Positions 56,020 through 64,000 of a DNA stretch of 64,000 bases are shown piece by piece; position 1 is the first letter of the stretch, and the number at the start of each line of letters is the position of its first letter. Below the pieces are notes generated by a model, which was given only the letters and a program-made list of their open reading frames with translations, was not told the origin of the DNA and did no database searches. A program made the translations under genes and the position numbers. This DNA comes from Leekyejoonella antrihumi (lineage in GTDB: Bacteria > Actinomycetota > Actinomycetes > Actinomycetales > Dermatophilaceae): NCBI RefSeq assembly GCF_007845645.1, contig NZ_VCQV01000019.1, forward strand, positions 1 through 64,000, read 5' to 3'.

Positions 56020-56456
56020 CTGGCGACCACTCGGCCCAGGATCTCGCGGGCCTGGTCAAGCACCTCGCACTCCTGCTCGGAGAGCCCTTCGATGCGCGAC
56101 AGCATCCACTCATCCCGGGTGCGCCGACCCTCCTTCAGCACGTGCAGTCCCTCCTTGGTCAGACTCAGCTGCACCTGACGCCGGTCGTCCGGGTCGTCGG
56201 TGCGACATACCAGGCCCTTCTCGACCAGTCCGGCCACGGTGCGCGTCATGGACGGTGCGCTGACGCATTCGATATCAGCCAGCTGCCGCGGTGTCCGCAC
56301 CGTGTTCTCCAGCTTCGCCAGGACCGAGAACTGATGAGGGGCCACCGTCTCGGCGTTGTCGAACCGCGCCCGGCGACTGATCCGCATACACACCGAGCGG
56401 AGGTCGGCTGCCAACCTTCGTCGCTCGTTCGAATTCACATGGTTAGCATATCTCAT
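56016..56456 (-). CDS. MarR family transcriptional regulator
   Basis: 146 residues from ATG 56456; a GTG six codons later is an alternative. The winged helix is HQFSVLAKLENTVRTPRQLADIECVSAPSMTRTVAGLVEKGLVCRTDDPDDRRQVQLSLTKEGLHVL, with the DDRRQV wing typical of MarR. It is coupled to the MFS exporter. The AT-rich stretch at 56437-56475, with repeated TTAGTTAG/CTAACTAA halves, is a probable operator. Confidence 0.9.
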   Translation of the reverse strand: MRYANHVNSNERRRLAADLRSVCMRISRRARFDNAETVAPHQFSVLAKLENTVRTPRQLADIECVSAPSMTRTVAGLVEKGLVCRTDDPDDRRQVQLSLTKEGLHVLKEGRRTRDEWMLSRIEGLSEQECEVLDQAREILGRVVAR

Positions 56457-56510
56457 TACTTCAACTAACTAAATGTCGTTCTGCTCACATCCAGTTCCGA
56501 TCCACAAATC

Positions 56511-56540
56511 TCTCAGGAAGGTCTCAGGCAGGGCTAGGAT
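56511..56540 (+). promoter_or_regulatory. PhoP-type direct-repeat box and promoter of the two-component operon
   Basis: TCTCAGG-AAGG-TCTCAGG is a 7-bp direct repeat with a 4-bp spacer (11-bp period), the geometry bound by PhoP/OmpR regulators (mycobacterial PhoP box TCACAGC-N4-TCACAGC). A -10 element TAGGAT follows at 56535-56540. The response regulator ATG is at 56577, so autoregulation is likely. Confidence 0.65.
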
Positions 56541-56576
56541 TGTGGATGCTATGACCACGCCAGAAGTGCATTCCGC

Positions 56577-57275
56577 ATGAACACCCCCGAAGCACGACTG
56601 CTCGTCGTCGAGGACGAGACGAACATCCGCGACCTGCTGGCCACGAGCCTGAAGTTTGCGGGCTTCGAGGTGCACTCGGCCGCAACCGGCAACGAGGCCC
56701 TGCAAATGGCCCGCGACCACCCGATCGACCTCGCGGTCCTCGACGTCATGCTGCCGGACATGGACGGCTTCACGGTCACCCGCAAGCTGCGGAGCACGGG
56801 CATCGACCTGCCGATCCTCTTCCTGACCGCTCGCGACGCCACGGACGACAAGGTCACCGGGCTGACCGTCGGCGGCGACGACTACGTCACCAAACCCTTC
56901 AGCCTCGAGGAGGTGGTGGCTCGCATCCGCGCTGTGCTGCGACGCACCCAGCTCGACAACGAGCCGCAGTCCTCCGTCTCCGTCGCCGACCTGGTGCTGG
57001 ACGAGGACTCCCATGAGGTCCGGCGCCAGGGCCGGGTCATCGAGGTCTCCCCCACCGAGTTCAAACTGCTGCGCTATCTCATGCTCAACCAGGGCCGCGT
57101 CCTGTCGAAGTCTCAGATCCTCGACCACGTGTGGGACTACGACTTCCGCGGTGAGCCCGGCATCGTCGAGAGCTACATCTCCTATCTCCGGCGCAAGATC
57201 GATGTCGGCGACCTTCCTCCGCTCATCCACACCAAGCGTGGCGTGGGGTACGTGCTTCGCGCGCCGCGCGAGTGA
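56577..57275 (+). CDS. OmpR/PhoP-family response regulator
   Basis: 232 residues. The receiver domain has the acidic pair in LLVVEDETNIRDLLATSLKFAGFEV, the phosphoacceptor Asp in DLAVLDVMLPDMDGF (about residue 55), and Lys in GGDDYVTKPFSLEEVVARIRAVLRR. The C-terminal winged helix runs from about residue 135 (VSPTEFKLLRYLMLNQGRVLSKSQILDHVWDYDF, GYVLRAPRE). The SLKFAGFEV and GLTVGGDDYVTKPFSLEEVVAR stretches are PhoP-like. GTGA overlap with the kinase gene; the operon ends with an HtrA protease. Confidence 0.93.
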   Translation: MNTPEARLLVVEDETNIRDLLATSLKFAGFEVHSAATGNEALQMARDHPIDLAVLDVMLPDMDGFTVTRKLRSTGIDLPILFLTARDATDDKVTGLTVGGDDYVTKPFSLEEVVARIRAVLRRTQLDNEPQSSVSVADLVLDEDSHEVRRQGRVIEVSPTEFKLLRYLMLNQGRVLSKSQILDHVWDYDFRGEPGIVESYISYLRRKIDVGDLPPLIHTKRGVGYVLRAPRE

Positions 57276-58801
57276 GACACCCTGCCGGGGGCGGCCTGCG
57301 CACCGTCAATCGCGAGCTGCATGCGATGCCGCTGCGACTGAGGCTGACGGCGCTTCTGGTCGCGCTGATGACGGCCGCGATGCTGATCACCGGCCTGGTC
57401 GCCACCTACCAGCTGCGCTCCTTCCTCCTGCAGCGTCAGGATGCCGAGTTGCAGGCGGCGAAGACCGAGCTGGTTGCCGCCGCCACCAGCAAGCAGGGCA
57501 CCAAGGATCGAGATGTGCCGGCATATGTGCCGACGGGCACGTATGTCGTCCGGCTGCGTTGGCAGGGCGGGGCTGCCCAGGACTTCCTCGGCGCCGCAAA
57601 CGCCGCTCCTGCCTGGCCCCCACTGACTCCGAACGACCCGCACGTCAAGGACGGCCGTCCGTTCACGGTCGGCTCCCTCCAGGGTGACGGGCAGTGGCGC
57701 CTGGTCGCCGGAACGATCCCCGGCCACGAGGGCACGTATGCCGTGGCGGTGTCGCTGCGGCGCGTGGACGACATCGTCGAACGCCTCATCCTGGTCATTG
57801 GGACGGCCGAGGGGCTGCTGCTGATCAGCTGCGGGGTGCTCGGCTGGTTCCTGGTGCGCCGCGCCATGCGGCCACTGCGCGACATCCAGAACACCGCACG
57901 CGCCATCGCCGATGGGGACCTGACGCGACGGATCACCCTGCGCAGCACCCATGATGAGATCGGCAGCTTGTCGAAGTCGCTGAACGTGATGCTCGCCCGC
58001 ATCGAGGACTCGTTCGAGGTGCGGCGAGCCTCCGAGGAACGCATGCGCCGGTTCGTGGCGGACGCCTCGCATGAGCTGCGCACTCCGCTGGCGACGGTTC
58101 GAGGGTATGCCGAGCTGTTTCGTCAGGGCGCCGTCTCCAGCGCCGCGGACCTGCGCTCGGCAATGCGCCGCATTGAGGACGAGTCGACCCGGATGGGCGT
58201 CATGGTCGACGACCTGCTGCTGCTCACCCGGCTGGAGCGCCGACAGGTCGACCCGGACGCGCCGGCCCACCCGTTCGAGCCGGTCGATCTGACGGTGCTC
58301 GGCGCCGACGCCGTGCAGGACGCGATCGCCTTGGACCACTCTCGCCCGATCCGCCTCCTGGGCGTGTCCGGGCGGGTGAAACCGACCATGGTGTCCGGAG
58401 ACGAGGCAGGCCTGCGGCAGGTTGTCACGAACCTCATGGCCAACGCCATTCGCTACACCCCGCCGCAGACCCCGCTCGAGGTCCTGGTCGGATCGGAGGA
58501 CGGCACTGCCCGACTGGCCGTGCGAGATCACGGCCCCGGAGTGCAGGACGCCCTGCGCGAGCGGATCTTCGAGCGCTTCTATCGCGCCGACGCCTCCCGC
58601 AACAGCACGCGCGGCGGCAGCGGCCTCGGACTGGCGATCGTGTCTGCCATCATGCAGGCGCATGATGGGGTGGTGCGTTTGGAGGACACTCGTGACGGCG
58701 GGGCGACCTTCGTGCTCGAGCTGCCGCTACTGCACACGCCAATCACACAGCAGGCACACAGGGTCACCAATGACGATAGCCAGCCGCCCGAGGTTGAGTA
58801 G
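57272..58801 (+). CDS. Sensor histidine kinase
   Basis: Membrane sensor of 509 residues, GTG start overlapping the regulator stop. First helix LRLTALLVALMTAAMLITGLVATYQL, an extracellular sensor of about 140 residues, second helix LILVIGTAEGLLLISCGVLGWFLV, then HAMP (RRAMRPLRDIQNTARAIADGDLTRRI). The phospho-His is in FVADASHELRTPLATVRGYAELF (H box). ATPase boxes are VVTNLMANAIRYTP (N), RDHGPGVQD (G1) and GGSGLGLAIVSAIMQAHDG (G2). It is the partner of the PhoP-like regulator and probably senses envelope stress. Confidence 0.93.
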   Translation: MRHPAGGGLRTVNRELHAMPLRLRLTALLVALMTAAMLITGLVATYQLRSFLLQRQDAELQAAKTELVAAATSKQGTKDRDVPAYVPTGTYVVRLRWQGGAAQDFLGAANAAPAWPPLTPNDPHVKDGRPFTVGSLQGDGQWRLVAGTIPGHEGTYAVAVSLRRVDDIVERLILVIGTAEGLLLISCGVLGWFLVRRAMRPLRDIQNTARAIADGDLTRRITLRSTHDEIGSLSKSLNVMLARIEDSFEVRRASEERMRRFVADASHELRTPLATVRGYAELFRQGAVSSAADLRSAMRRIEDESTRMGVMVDDLLLLTRLERRQVDPDAPAHPFEPVDLTVLGADAVQDAIALDHSRPIRLLGVSGRVKPTMVSGDEAGLRQVVTNLMANAIRYTPPQTPLEVLVGSEDGTARLAVRDHGPGVQDALRERIFERFYRADASRNSTRGGSGLGLAIVSAIMQAHDGVVRLEDTRDGGATFVLELPLLHTPITQQAHRVTNDDSQPPEVE

Positions 58802-58852
58802 GCGTACTGGACCCCGCCGAGTGGGGTGGCACAGACAACGAGGAGCAAGCGA

Positions 58853-60427
58853 ATGTCCCACGACGACCCGAACACCTCCGACCCGAGGGGCAGCCGCCCC
58901 GAGGGATCACGAGACGGCCGGGACGACACCACCGGACCGGTGCCGCCCGCCGGTGGCTCCCATGACACCTCGCCGATCCCGACCTCCGGGCAGGACGACG
59001 CCACCGGCGCGTTCGGCCCACCCTCGCCCCGGCAGCAGCCCTACCAGGGGCCCCAGGGTCAGCCGCACGGTGCACCGCAGTACCCGGGCGCACCGGTCTA
59101 CAGCACCTGGCAGCAGCCGGGCCAGCCGCCGCAGCAGGGTCATGGCCGGCCGGTCGGCGGTCCCGGCCAGCCGAACCGCCCGGGCCAGCAACCGTATGCC
59201 GCAGCGAGCCAAGGTTCCTACCCGCCGCCGCCCGGGGGGCAGCAGCCCACCCGTCGGCGCAGCCGCGCACCCTGGGTTGCGGTGCCCGTCGCCGCCATCC
59301 TGGCCGCCGTGCTCGCCTCCGGTGGCACCTATGCAATGACTCACAACAATGCCACCGGCGCCGGCGCCGGCGGCACCTCGACCACGATCGTCAAGGCCAA
59401 CCCGGCGGACTTCGGGAACGCGGGTCAGGTCAACTGGTCGGCCACGGCGTCCAAGGTCACTCCGAGTGTCGTGTCGATCACCGCGGTCAAGGGTCAGAAC
59501 GGCGACCAGGGGTCCGGCGTCGTCCTCGACACCGCCGGCAATATCGTGACCAACAACCACGTCGTCGCAGTGGTCGGCAAGGGCGGCACCGTCACGGTCA
59601 CCCTCTCCAACAACAACAGTTATCAGGCGAAGGTGATCGGCACCGACCCGAGCACCGACCTGGCCGTGATCCGGCTCGAGAACCCGCCCAAGGGGCTCAC
59701 TCCGATCACGATGGGCGACGACAGCAAGCTCGTCGTCGGTCAGCCGGTGATGGCCATCGGCAACCCTCTCGGGCTCGCGGGCACGGTGACCACGGGGATC
59801 GTCAGTTCGCTGAACCGGCCGGTGACGACCCAGGAAGAGACCAACCCGGGCAGCGGTGGCAGTGGCACCAATCCGTTCGGCCTGCAGCAACAGCAACAGG
59901 CCCAGCAGACGGTTACGACCAACGCCATCCAGACGAGCGCCGCGATCAACCCCGGCAACTCCGGTGGCGCCCTGGTCAGCGGCAGCGGCCAGCTCATCGG
60001 TATCAACTCGTCGATCGCCACTGTCGGGCAATCCTCAGCCTCCTCCCAGTCGGGAAACATCGGGATCGGGTTTGCTATTCCTGTGTCCGTCGTCAAGAAC
60101 ATCACGGGACAGCTGATCAAGGATGGGAAGGCCACCCATGCACAGGTCGGCGTCACGGTGCAGACGGCCACGGTGAAGGTGAACGGTGCGACGGAGCAGG
60201 CGGCGAAGGTCGTCACGGTCAAGAAGGGCTCCTCCGCAGCCAAGGCTGGACTGAAGGCTGGTGATGTGATCACAGCGGTCGATGGCAAGTCCGTCGTATC
60301 GTCCGATGCACTCGTCGGCTATGTGCGGGCCAAGACGGTAGGCCAGAAGATCAAGCTGACCGTCATTCGTGGCGGACAGCAACAGAGCGTCACGGTCACG
60401 CTGGGAGCGGACACTTCCAGCAGCTGA
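58853..60427 (+). CDS. HtrA/PepD-type membrane serine protease with PDZ domain
   Basis: 524 residues from ATG 58853 (GAGGAG upstream). A cytoplasmic Pro/Gln/Gly-rich tail of about 140 residues is followed by one membrane helix (VAVPVAAILAAVLASGGTYAM). The extracellular trypsin-like domain has the triad His in NIVTNNHVVAVV, Asp in STDLAVIRLE and Ser in INPGNSGGALV. A PDZ domain closes the protein (AAKVVTVKKGSSAAKAGLKAGDVITAVDGKSVVSSDALVGYVR). Together with the upstream two-component genes it resembles the mycobacterial MprAB-PepD layout. Confidence 0.93.
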   Translation: MSHDDPNTSDPRGSRPEGSRDGRDDTTGPVPPAGGSHDTSPIPTSGQDDATGAFGPPSPRQQPYQGPQGQPHGAPQYPGAPVYSTWQQPGQPPQQGHGRPVGGPGQPNRPGQQPYAAASQGSYPPPPGGQQPTRRRSRAPWVAVPVAAILAAVLASGGTYAMTHNNATGAGAGGTSTTIVKANPADFGNAGQVNWSATASKVTPSVVSITAVKGQNGDQGSGVVLDTAGNIVTNNHVVAVVGKGGTVTVTLSNNNSYQAKVIGTDPSTDLAVIRLENPPKGLTPITMGDDSKLVVGQPVMAIGNPLGLAGTVTTGIVSSLNRPVTTQEETNPGSGGSGTNPFGLQQQQQAQQTVTTNAIQTSAAINPGNSGGALVSGSGQLIGINSSIATVGQSSASSQSGNIGIGFAIPVSVVKNITGQLIKDGKATHAQVGVTVQTATVKVNGATEQAAKVVTVKKGSSAAKAGLKAGDVITAVDGKSVVSSDALVGYVRAKTVGQKIKLTVIRGGQQQSVTVTLGADTSSS

Positions 60428-60511
60428 TCGTGACAAGGGGCACCAGGTACAACTCCCTTCCTCCGCGCCTGGTGTTCCTGACGGGGTTGATCCGGTTGTG
60501 ACGGGCTGGAT

Positions 60512-60605
60512 CATGAAGGGCGTCTCTCGCAGGCCTCCTGGGGAGAGCGGGTATTCTTACCCGTTCCCCCAGTTGACCGGCCGCGAGAGGCGCCCTTCCC
60601 TCATG
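60512..60605. promoter_or_regulatory. Large imperfect palindrome covering the helR leader
   Basis: GAAGGGCGTCTCTCGCAGGCC (60515-60535) pairs with its near-complement at 60579-60599. Inside it CTGGGG...CGGGTA (60538-60553) pairs with TACCCG...CCCCAG (60558-60572) around TTCT. The outer edge reads CATGAAGGG on one side and CCCTCATG on the other, so the structure reaches the helR start codon. It could be an RNA hairpin sequestering the start, or a palindromic insertion. Confidence 0.55.
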
Positions 60606-62813
60606 TCCGATGTGCCCACAACCGCACGCTCCCCGTATGCCGGCGAGCTGGCTCGCGAGCAGGCCTACCTCGATCGCGCCCGCGCGGAGCTGGCACGGAT
60701 GCGCGCGGTGGCCGAGTCGCTGGATGCCTACGGCGCAAGCAGCAAGGAGTCGGCCGGCACCCTCGAGGCCGTTCTTGCCCGCCGGGTCGCGTCCCTGCAG
60801 GACGACCCGCGCACCACCCTCTTCTTCGGTCGCATCGATTTCCCCCAAGAAGTTCTCCAGTCGCAAGCTCCCTCCGATACTTCGCGAGGACCCCGAAAAA
60901 CACCCCACGAAGTTCTCCAGTCGCAAGCTCCCTCCGATACTTCGCGAGGACCCCGAAAAACACCCCACGAAGTTCTCCGCGAAGGTGATGCATCGAGCGA
61001 GGACAGTGGACGGTGGTACATCGGCCGCCGACACGTGAGCGACGAGGCCGGCACCCCGGTCGTGGTCGACTGGCGGGCGCCGGTGTCGACGGCGTTCTAC
61101 CGTGCCTCGCACACCGAGCCGATGCGGGTGACGCTCCGCCGCCGGTTCGGGGTGGATCACGGCGTCCTCACCGCGATCGAGGACGAACACCTGTCACAGC
61201 CACGTGAACCGGAGGCCCACAGCGGGATTTTGGCCGCCGAGATCGAGCGGCCGCGCACCGGCCCGATGCGTGACATCGTGTCGACGATTCAGCCGGAGCA
61301 GGATGAGATCGTGCGAGCGGACGTCACCCAGACGATCTGCGTGCAGGGCGCACCCGGAACGGGCAAGACGGCCGTAGGCCTGCACCGGGCGGCATGGCTG
61401 CTCTACACCTTCCGCGACCGGCTGGATCGCACCGGTGTGCTGGTCATCGGGCCGAACAAGGCATTCCTCGAGCACATTCGCGCCGTCCTGCCCGCGCTCG
61501 GAGAGGTGCGCGTCCGCCACTCGACGCTCTCGGACCTGCTCTCCCACGGCCGGGTACGCGGCACCGAGCCGACGTCGACGGCCGTCCTCAAGGGCGACGC
61601 CCGGATGGCGGAGGTCGTGCGCCGGGCGGTGTGGGCGCGCGTCGGGACGGCCACCGAGCCACTGATCGTCCCGCGCGGAATCCACAAGTGGCGGGTCCCC
61701 GCCTACGAGGTGCGCGAGATCGTCGAGGAGCTGCGCACCCGAGGTGTCCGCTATGACGCTGCGCGGGCGATGCTGCCCCAGCGGCTGGCCCACGCCGTGC
61801 TGCTGCGGATGGAGCGCGCCGGCGACTCGCCCGACGACCGGGTGCAGGACGCGGTCGGTCGCTGCGCCGCGATGAAGTCGTACGTCAAGGCGCTGTGGCC
61901 CGCGTTGGATCCGGCCGAGGTGCTCTTCCGCCTCCTCGCCGACGCGGATGCACTCGACGGCGCCTCGGAGGGCCTGTTGGCGGACCACGAACGACTGCTG
62001 CTGCTCTGGGACAGGGCACCCGCCTCGAAGGGGTCGGCGCGCTGGACGGGCCCCGACATGGCGTTGCTGGATGAGGTCGGTGACCAGCTGACACGGACGC
62101 CGAGTCTGGGCCACATCATCCTCGACGAGGCGCAGGATCTCTCGCCGATGCAGCTGCGCGCCGTCGGTCGTCGCTGCTCGACCGGGTCGATGACCGTGCT
62201 CGGTGACATCGCTCAGGGCACGACACCGTGGGCGACCGACTCGTGGGAGACATCGATGACCCACCTCGGCCACCCCGACCACCACCTCGAGGTGCTGAAC
62301 CGCGGGTTCCGCGTCCCTGCAACGGTGCTCGAACTTGCCACTCGACTGCTGCCAGCGATGGCGCCGCAGCTCCCGGCGCCGACCTCGGTGCGCGACAACC
62401 CTGGCCGGCTCACCATCGAGCCCACCACGCCTCGACAGCTCACCACGGCGGCCGTCAGCGCGGTCGCCGGGCTGCTGACCGATCTCGGCTCGGTGGGCGT
62501 GATCGTGCCCGACGGCGACCTCCGCAAGGTCTCGAACGCACTGCAGCAGGCGCAGATCGACCACGCCGACCTCAGCCTGGACGAGGGAGACGAGCAGGAC
62601 CACCGGGTCCAGCTGGTGCCGGCTTCGGTGGCCAAGGGCCTCGAGTTCGATCATGTGCTGGTCCTGGAGCCGGCGGCCATCGTTGCCGCGGAGCCGGATC
62701 GGCGCACCGGCCTGCGCCGGCTGTATGTCGTGCTGACCCGCACGGTCTCCTCGCTCACCGTGCTGCACTGCGCACCCCTGCCGCCAGAGCTCAACCCCAC
62801 CCCCGAGAAGTGA
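60603..62813 (+). CDS. helR: HelD/HelR-type RNA polymerase recycling helicase-like ATPase
   Basis: UvrD-like motor of 736 residues that frees stalled RNA polymerase; HelR members contribute to rifamycin tolerance. The start is ATG 60603. The N-terminal coiled-coil is ELAREQAYLDRARAELARMRAVAESL. Then TLFFGRIDF and RWYIGRRHVSDEAGTPVVVDWRAPVSTAFYRAS; Walker A is GAPGTGKTAVGLHRAAWLLY; Walker B is HIILDEAQDLSPMQLRAVGRR; VAKGLEFDHVLVLEP and LRRLYVVLTRTV are late motifs. Odd feature: residues about 82-125 hold a 20-residue unit (EVLQSQAPSDTSRGPRKTPH) twice, from an in-frame DNA repeat at 60849-60978. Confidence 0.88.
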   Translation: MSDVPTTARSPYAGELAREQAYLDRARAELARMRAVAESLDAYGASSKESAGTLEAVLARRVASLQDDPRTTLFFGRIDFPQEVLQSQAPSDTSRGPRKTPHEVLQSQAPSDTSRGPRKTPHEVLREGDASSEDSGRWYIGRRHVSDEAGTPVVVDWRAPVSTAFYRASHTEPMRVTLRRRFGVDHGVLTAIEDEHLSQPREPEAHSGILAAEIERPRTGPMRDIVSTIQPEQDEIVRADVTQTICVQGAPGTGKTAVGLHRAAWLLYTFRDRLDRTGVLVIGPNKAFLEHIRAVLPALGEVRVRHSTLSDLLSHGRVRGTEPTSTAVLKGDARMAEVVRRAVWARVGTATEPLIVPRGIHKWRVPAYEVREIVEELRTRGVRYDAARAMLPQRLAHAVLLRMERAGDSPDDRVQDAVGRCAAMKSYVKALWPALDPAEVLFRLLADADALDGASEGLLADHERLLLLWDRAPASKGSARWTGPDMALLDEVGDQLTRTPSLGHIILDEAQDLSPMQLRAVGRRCSTGSMTVLGDIAQGTTPWATDSWETSMTHLGHPDHHLEVLNRGFRVPATVLELATRLLPAMAPQLPAPTSVRDNPGRLTIEPTTPRQLTTAAVSAVAGLLTDLGSVGVIVPDGDLRKVSNALQQAQIDHADLSLDEGDEQDHRVQLVPASVAKGLEFDHVLVLEPAAIVAAEPDRRTGLRRLYVVLTRTVSSLTVLHCAPLPPELNPTPEK
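60849..60978 (+). repeat. Tandem 60-bp repeat (two copies plus 10 bp) inside helR
   Basis: Positions 60849-60908 and 60909-60968 are identical and the first 10 bases recur at 60969-60978. The unit contains CGAAGT...ACTTCG as an inverted pair and ends GGACCCCGAAAAACACCCCA. It is homologous to the small leader elements before uraH, ridA and the allB-linked SDR. The period is a multiple of three, so helR stays open; its frame differs from the leader peptide frame. Confidence 0.9.
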
Positions 62814-62942
62814 GTTCCGCACCTCCGAGACGCGAGTTCCCTCCAGTGCCTGTGGATAACTTCCGAGGTGCCCACCCGATCTTGCGTAGCGTCGCTCCCA
62901 GGACGTCCGCCAACTCAGGCGGCGCACACGAAGGAGGACACC

Positions 62943-63257
62943 ATGAGCGCAGGTCCGACACCGGGCGCCTACACCGTCGACGCCGGCGAGATCGACCGGC
63001 ACGGGGGCGATGTCGCGGCGATCTCCCAGCAGATCGAGGAGGCAATGGCTGTGATGCGCCGCAAGCTCGAGAGCCTGCAGGGCACCTGGAAGGGGCAGGC
63101 CGCTGTGCAGTATGCCGATCTGCACCGGGAGTGGGAGACCGCTCAGGAACGAGTGCGCACGGCGCTCGACGACATCAGTCGCGCCCTGAAGTCTGCCGGT
63201 GCGACGTACTCACAGACCGAGCAGGACGTGAAGGCCTCCTTCATGCCACGGGGGTAG
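62943..63257 (+). CDS. WXG100 family protein (EsxA/ESAT-6-like)
   Basis: 104 residues, ATG 62943 after AAGGAGG. Two helices flank the turn: IDRHGGDVAAISQQIEEAMAVMRRKLESL, then GTWKGQAAVQYADLHREWETAQERVRTALDDISRALKSAG, with WKG as the WxG turn near residue 42. No cleavable signal peptide. Such proteins are exported as dimers by type VII secretion; no secretion gene is in the window. Convergent with fadH, four bases apart. Confidence 0.88.
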   Translation: MSAGPTPGAYTVDAGEIDRHGGDVAAISQQIEEAMAVMRRKLESLQGTWKGQAAVQYADLHREWETAQERVRTALDDISRALKSAGATYSQTEQDVKASFMPRG

Positions 63258-63260
63258 CCG

Positions 63261-64000
63261 CTACAGGCGTGCCGCCAGCTCCGTCGCCTGCCGGATCGCG
63301 CGCTTGGCGTCGAGCTCGGCGGCCACGTCGGCCCCGCCGATCACGTGCCGGTTGGCGGCCCCCGGACCGACCAGATCACGCACCGACTCCTGGCCGGTGC
63401 AGATGACGACCGTGTCGACCTCGAGGATGCGGTGCACGGGCTCGGCCTTCTGGTTCGCCTGGACCGTGATGTGCAGTCCGGCGTCGTCGATCCGGTCGTA
63501 GGTCACGCCCCCGATCATCTCGACACCGCCGTCCTTCAATGTCTGCCGATGCACCCAACCGGTCGTCTTCGCCAAGTCCTTGCCTAGACGAGAACTCTTG
63601 CGCTGCAACAGATACACCGTCCGGCGCGGTTGCTCCTGCCGCTTCTCCCCGAGACCGGCACGCGCCTGCTCGGGAGCGGTGACACCCCACCGATCCATCC
63701 ACCGCTGCACCGACTCGTGCTGCTCGTGCAGCAGGAACTCGCTCACGTCGAAGCCGATGCCGCCGGCGCCGATGACGGCCACTCGCTCACCGGCGAGGAC
63801 CTCTCCGCGCAGCAGCGCGTCATACGCCACCACCTTCGCGTGGTCGATGCCGGGGATCGTCGGCACCCGCGGCGTGACACCGGTCGCCACGACGACCTGG
63901 TCGAACTCCGCCAGCTGCTCCTCCCCCGCGCGAGTCCGCAGCCGGAGCTGCACCCCGAGGACGTCCATCCGGCGCTGGTAGTGGCGCAGTGACTCGGCAA
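63261..64000 (-). CDS. fadH: 2,4-dienoyl-CoA reductase (NADPH), C-terminal part; 5' end outside window
   Basis: The last about 246 residues are present; the frame is open to base 64000. This is the FAD/NADPH-binding half: EFDQVVVATGVTPRVPTIPGI, VAVIGAGGIGFDVSEFLLHE (second dinucleotide fold), RRTVYLLQRKSSRLGKDLAKTTGWVHRQTLKDGGVEMIGGVTYDRID, and the typical tail HVIGGADVAAELDAKRAIRQATELA. These match FadH, which reduces dienoyl-CoA in unsaturated fatty acid oxidation. The N-terminal OYE domain would lie beyond the window, so a related OYE/FAD reductase is possible. Confidence 0.85.
   Translation of the reverse strand, partial: AESLRHYQRRMDVLGVQLRLRTRAGEEQLAEFDQVVVATGVTPRVPTIPGIDHAKVVAYDALLRGEVLAGERVAVIGAGGIGFDVSEFLLHEQHESVQRWMDRWGVTAPEQARAGLGEKRQEQPRRTVYLLQRKSSRLGKDLAKTTGWVHRQTLKDGGVEMIGGVTYDRIDDAGLHITVQANQKAEPVHRILEVDTVVICTGQESVRDLVGPGAANRHVIGGADVAAELDAKRAIRQATELAARL

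Noticed and set aside
58811-58828. Another copy of the bridge element (ACCCCGCCGAGTGGGGT)
   Set aside because: It is a short GC hairpin between the kinase and HtrA genes without the AAGT/ACTT arms or an overlapping small ORF.
60428-60602. Rifamycin-associated element before helR
   Set aside because: The known inverted-repeat consensus (GGGGCTTGCGGCAAG-like) is not present; only the large palindrome is seen.
60849-60978. CRISPR-like direct repeats
   Set aside because: Units are contiguous with no spacers, lie inside helR in frame, and match dispersed leader elements.

Overview
The window is high-GC, gene-dense DNA from a free-living actinobacterium. This is an inference from: ATGA-coupled operons with many GTG starts, a c-di-AMP (ydaO-type) riboswitch before a secreted NlpC/P60 hydrolase, a DtxR-type regulator, a PhoP-like response regulator with its own direct-repeat box, a homodimeric AceE, a HelR-type RNA polymerase helicase and a WXG100 protein. 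Order Micrococcales is a guess. No rRNA, tRNA, CRISPR array or prophage was seen.

Layout. 1-3.4 kb: a lower-GC peptide/nickel-type ABC operon whose binding-protein gene lacks its 3' part, next to the tail of an unrelated + strand ORF. 3.9-6.2 kb: LysR regulator divergent from an MFS exporter. 6.3-12.3 kb: a sugar island (RbsABC-type importer, LacI regulator, FrcK-like kinase, ribokinase) bracketed by two copies of a 76-77 bp palindromic-ended repeat. 12.3-22.4 kb: an aryl-CoA catabolic cluster (monooxygenase/reductase fusion, acyl-CoA dehydrogenase, enoyl-CoA hydratase, SDR, RidA, amidohydrolase, PaaX regulator, benzoate-type CoA ligase), best read as aerobic 2-aminobenzoate degradation through CoA thioesters.

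22.5-46.3 kb: a large purine/allantoin island. It holds a GntR regulator, NCS1 permease, racemase, SDR, allantoinase, FAH-family protein, homodimeric pyruvate dehydrogenase E1, glycerate kinase, glyoxylate carboligase, tartronate semialdehyde reductase, hydroxypyruvate isomerase, NCS2 permease, urate oxidase, hydroxyisourate hydrolase, OHCU decarboxylase, an SSS transporter pair, an HTH regulator, a thiamine-binding protein, a CitE-like aldolase (DUF6986), malic enzyme and an IclR regulator. Together they take urate to allantoin and allantoate and dispose of glyoxylate by two routes: the glycerate route, and possibly a malate -> pyruvate -> acetyl-CoA cycle. No gene for the allantoate-opening step is obvious.

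46.3-64 kb: housekeeping and envelope genes. These are NlpC/P60 with its riboswitch, a DtxR regulator, a 640-bp structured intergenic region, pdxH, serC, pepN, a frameshifted DUF559-like gene, an MFS/MarR pair, a response regulator-histidine kinase-HtrA operon, helR, a WXG100 protein and the 3' end of fadH.

The most unusual signal is a family of small upstream ORFs carried on a recurring hairpin element. They sit between operon genes, overlap the next start by ATGA, and place the next gene's ribosome binding site in a stem (uraD-uraH, allB-SDR, and before ridA). A tandem 60-bp duplication of the same element lies in frame inside helR.
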